Source: Streptomyces puniciscabiei
Lineage (GTDB): Bacteria > Actinomycetota > Actinomycetes > Streptomycetales > Streptomycetaceae
Length of the DNA: 64,000 nucleotides
Assembly: GCF_006715785.1 (NCBI RefSeq)
Contig: NZ_VFNX01000004.1
Span: 238,614-302,613, forward strand
Direction of reading: 5' to 3'
This document shows positions 61,650 through 64,000 of the stretch, in pieces; the first letter of the stretch is position 1; the number at the start of each line of letters is the position of its first letter. Position numbers and translations under genes: made by a program. The notes below the pieces were generated by a model. That model had not been told where the DNA came from. It saw nothing but the letters and a program-made list of their open reading frames with translations, and did no database searches.

Positions 61650-62936
61650 TCATTCGGTCGCCTTGCCTTCGGCGGCGTCCAGGGTGGTGAGTCGGTGGCC
61701 GGGGACGGTGCCTGAGCGGGGGACGGCGTGACCCGGTGCGGGCATGTGGTGCGGAAACCCGACGCGGAGAACCAGGGCGGCGAGCGCACCGGTCAGGACG
61801 ACAACGGAGGCCAGGACCAGGGCCGGGCGGTAGCCGTGGTGGAGCAAGGGGGCCGCGACCAGCGGGCCCAGGATCTGGCCGATCGCATAGCCGGCGGTCA
61901 GCAGCGCCACGGCGCGCGGGAACCGCAGGTGCGCGCCGGCCGCGAGCGCCAGCGTGCTCACGCCCATGAAGGTCGACCCGAAGAGCACCGCGGAGATCAA
62001 TGCCGCCGCGACCCCGCCCACCAGAGCGGGCAGGGCGATGCCCACGGCCTGCACGCCGAGCGCGGCGAACAGCAGGTCCGGGCGGGACCACCGGCGTCCC
62101 AGCGCGGCCCACAGCGCGGAGGACGGAACGGCGGCCAGCCCCACCAGCACCCAGGCGCCGCTGCCGATCCAGCCGGGCGAGGTCTGCTCGATGGCCGCGA
62201 CGAGGAAGGTACCGGCGATGATGTAGCCGATGCCCTCCAACGTGTAGGACGCGGACAGGGCGCTGAACCAGCGACGGGTGCGCGGTCCGGGCGGCCGTAC
62301 GGACGTTTCCGCCACGGACGACGTCGGCCGCGGGGCGGGTTCGGGTCGCAGGCCCCAGGCGGCGACGGTGAGTGCCGCGGCCAGGGCTGCGGAGGCCCAC
62401 CACGCGGTCCGCCAGGTGCCGGCCGTGCGCAGCACCAGGACGAGCAGGCCCGACAGGGCGATCCCGGCGCCGACGCCGCCGAACGCCCAGCCGGGCAGAT
62501 GGGCCGGGTGGTCGCGCAGATGGCTGAGCAGTGAGCTGACGGCGATGACGAAGACCAGCGCGCTGCAGGCTCCCGCGCCCAGCCTGAGCAGCAGCCACAG
62601 GGTGGTCGAGTGGGTCAGCGGCATCGCGGCCAGGGAGGCGACCAGCGCCAGCATGCTCCCGCGCAGAGCCGGGGCGGAACGCACCAGCCGCGGCAGGAAG
62701 GTACCGGTGAGAGCCCCGACCAGGTATCCGACGTAGTTGGCGGTGGCCAGGTTCGCCCCTGCCCCGGCCGACAGTCCGGCCTGCGCGTGCATCAGCGGGA
62801 GGATCGGGGTGTACACGAACCGGCCCACACCCATGCCGGCCGCCAGCGCGGCAGCGGCCTGCGCGACGTGGACCCAGGGTGAACGGATCGCTCCTGCCGT
62901 GGTGAGAGCGTGGTCTCGCTGCGATGTGGCGGTCAT
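61650..62936 (-). CDS. YbfB/YjiJ-family MFS transporter
   Basis: 428 residues with 12 membrane helices. The YbfB/YjiJ branch is recognised by AAALAAGMGVGRFVYTPILP, LATANYVGYLVGALTGTFLP and GYAIGQILGPLVAAPLLHHG. It would export an unknown compound. GAGGAACACCGC precedes ATG 62936. The hydrophilic C-terminus continues to PGHRLTTLDAAEGKATE. Confidence 0.92.
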   Translation of the reverse strand: MTATSQRDHALTTAGAIRSPWVHVAQAAAALAAGMGVGRFVYTPILPLMHAQAGLSAGAGANLATANYVGYLVGALTGTFLPRLVRSAPALRGSMLALVASLAAMPLTHSTTLWLLLRLGAGACSALVFVIAVSSLLSHLRDHPAHLPGWAFGGVGAGIALSGLLVLVLRTAGTWRTAWWASAALAAALTVAAWGLRPEPAPRPTSSVAETSVRPPGPRTRRWFSALSASYTLEGIGYIIAGTFLVAAIEQTSPGWIGSGAWVLVGLAAVPSSALWAALGRRWSRPDLLFAALGVQAVGIALPALVGGVAAALISAVLFGSTFMGVSTLALAAGAHLRFPRAVALLTAGYAIGQILGPLVAAPLLHHGYRPALVLASVVVLTGALAALVLRVGFPHHMPAPGHAVPRSGTVPGHRLTTLDAAEGKATE

Positions 62937-63149
62937 GCGGTGTTCCTCGGGGAACGTCGGGTCGGTCGGCTGTCGCGGGCCGGTTCTCGCGCGCAGTGCC
63001 GTCAGGCCGCCGGCCGGCCACGCGGTGACCGGCCGGCCGCTGCTGCCCGGAGCCTTCGGGATGACGCGCCGTCCGCCTGCCATGGCCCCAGCCTGCGCCC
63101 GCCACCCGGACGGACTCCACGACTGACTTTCTCCCTGCTGGGAGCCTGA

Positions 63150-63300
63150 GCCTCCCAGAGGGGCAGGCCTCTTGCCGCGTAGGGACTGTTGTCGGCCAGG
63201 TACTTCGGCGTCTCCGTGCCGGGGATGCCGCGATGGCGAGGTTGGCTCGCAGGTTGTCCCGCTGGAAGCGCGGCAGACGCCGCCGCACGGTCGTTCGGGG
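63150..63300 (-). pseudogene. Aldo/keto reductase remnant
   Basis: On the minus strand LPRFQRDNLRANLAI corresponds to the aldo/keto-reductase segment PRFQ-ENL--NLA, and RGIPGTETPKYLADNSPY, one frame later, to the conserved PIPGT---KYLEEN loop. About 50 residues normally separate them, so a block was deleted and the frame shifted. Neither end of the gene is present. Confidence 0.5.
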
Positions 63301-63329
63301 AAAGCGCTGCTCGGCGGCTCGACCGGGGC

Positions 63330-63610
63330 CCGCGGACGGCGGACATCATCGCGGCACTGTGGCCGCAGCGCTGCGCGGCCCTGGTCTCGGTGTGGGCCTG
63401 GCCGAGCACCGCAGCGGCCTTCGGCAATCCGGACTCCCTCAGCATCGTGATCCACGACGACCGCCGGCGTCGGGCCTCGCGGCGGGCGGCCCGCGGTACG
63501 ACGGCGTCGAGGGCAAGCCGGCCACGGGACCGGCCATCGCCGTAGCCACGATCGGCATCGACGGTGCGCTGGATCCGTTCACCCCGGCCGTCCCGGCCGC
63601 CGGCCGCCTC
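63330..63610 (+). pseudogene. Alpha/beta-hydrolase C-terminal remnant
   Basis: TADIIAALWPQRCAALVSVW then STAAAFGNPDSLSIVIHDDR are in one frame, and PRYDGVEGKPATGPAIAVAT with IDGALDPFTPAVPAA in another. This is the pattern of the cap and the strand before the catalytic acid in alpha/beta hydrolases (A-FDNPD--VVIHSYRHR and PTIVLDGALDP). The N-terminal nucleophile elbow is missing. Confidence 0.55.
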
Positions 63611-63673
63611 CGACATCGGAAAACGCCGAGGCGCGGGCCGGGTTCACGCCGGCCCGCGCTCCGTCATCAGTCG

Positions 63674-64000
63674 TCAGCCGAGCAGCTTGCTCGCCAGCGT
63701 CGCGGCGTTGTACGAGCCCCAGCCGGTGGTGAAGTCCCAGCCGGTGCCCGCGGAGTAGGCGCCGTTGCTGCCACTGGTGATGTCGTGGAAGCCGGAGCCG
63801 CTCGCCGAGTACAGGGCGGGGTTGGCGAAGCCGAGGTTGGCCTTGCCGGCCGCCGCGGCCTGCTGGTTGTAGAGGGCCGCGAAGGCCGCCCACTCGGGGG
63901 CCGCGGCGCTGGTGCCGCCCACCGAGGACCAGGAGCCCTGCGAGTAGATCGAGACACCCGGGCTGGGGTTGGCGTGGGCCGAGACGTCCGGCACCTGCGT
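63674..64000 (-). CDS. S53 (sedolisin) protease, C-terminal part (partial)
   Basis: The window ends inside a minus-strand reading frame. Its last 108 codons include SWSSVGGTSAAAPEWAAFAA with the catalytic Ser of the GTSxxxP motif of sedolisins, GFANPALYSASGSGFHDITS followed by GSNGAYSAGTGWDFTTGWGS, which contains the calcium-site Asp. The protein is presumably secreted. The propeptide and the Glu/Asp of the catalytic triad lie right of the window. Confidence 0.9.
   Translation of the reverse strand, partial: TQVPDVSAHANPSPGVSIYSQGSWSSVGGTSAAAPEWAAFAALYNQQAAAAGKANLGFANPALYSASGSGFHDITSGSNGAYSAGTGWDFTTGWGSYNAATLASKLLG

Noticed and set aside
1..64000. CRISPR arrays, tRNA or rRNA genes, insertion sequences, prophage
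   Set aside because: Looked for spaced direct repeats, tRNA cloverleaf and TTCAA-type motifs, transposase or integrase motifs and terminal inverted repeats; none convincing.

Overview
The window is high-GC DNA with strong third-position G/C bias, frequent GTG/TTG starts, ATGA or GTGA start/stop overlaps and typical actinobacterial families (F420-type LLM enzyme, SpoIIE/PP2C phosphatases, GYD and YciI proteins, MarR/HxlR/XRE regulators, a binding-protein sugar ABC importer without its own ATPase). This points to a Streptomyces or close relative. I found no tRNA, rRNA, CRISPR array, insertion sequence or phage gene. Only a few housekeeping-type genes occur (end of argG, gap, htpG, argS); the rest is accessory metabolism, regulation and transport.

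Layout. 1-4.3 kb: end of argG with a strong terminator, a frameshifted GNAT gene, a GlxA-type regulator, a GAPDH and a fatty-acid desaturase. 4.4-8.7 kb: IclR remnant, then a NarL-type two-component system divergent from an ABC exporter pair. 8.8-12.6 kb: polysaccharide-deacetylase lipoprotein, NCS1 permease, scarred acetate-transporter-like gene, membrane protein. 13.3-17.1 kb: small genes (YqeY-like, SnoaL-like, HEAT-repeat, TOPRIM, NmrA-like, DUF1330). 17.4-23.9 kb: htpG, permease remnant, YheO-like regulator, argS, PIG-L deacetylase, YciI-like protein. 24-30.6 kb: secreted phosphodiesterase, secreted LTD protein, flavoprotein remnant, CtaG-like protein, flavin-reductase-like protein, FAD monooxygenase. 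30.7-35.3 kb: DGPF protein with an ECF42-like sigma factor, two GYD proteins, and an SRPBCC/LLM pair next to an HxlR regulator. 35.4-39.8 kb: GNAT and XRE-cupin genes whose start codons overlap head to head, a decayed MFS gene, and a GAF-PAS-GAF-SpoIIE phosphatase.

39.8-47.9 kb is a coherent carbohydrate locus: a LacI repressor diverges from a GH127-type arabinofuranosidase, a binding lipoprotein, two permeases and a secreted clan-A glycosidase with a ricin-type lectin domain. An 18-bp palindrome lies just upstream of the GH127 gene. The likely route is extracellular attack on an arabinose-containing glycan, import, and cytosolic removal of beta-L-arabinofuranose.

48-57 kb: XRE-cupin regulator divergent from a DMT exporter, a scarred PaiB-like gene, a B3/4-domain protein, then the most remarkable gene of the window. 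This is a single 1193-residue reading frame joining a complete PutP-type sodium/proline symporter to PAS, GAF, SpoIIE phosphatase and RsbW-like ATPase domains. A second PAS-PAS-GAF-SpoIIE phosphatase follows, with a SpoIIE fragment on the opposite strand. 57-64 kb: DUF488, MarR remnant, enolase-superfamily enzyme with a short coupled upstream ORF, GH15 enzyme, YbfB-type MFS exporter, aldo/keto-reductase and hydrolase fragments, and the C-terminal end of an S53 (sedolisin) protease.

A recurring theme is gene decay. About a dozen genes carry single-base frameshifts, lost ends or internal deletions, several with a neighbouring gene starting right after the scar. Single-base changes could be sequencing errors, but the missing blocks in the acetate-transporter-like, PaiB, MarR and aldo/keto-reductase genes cannot be explained that way.
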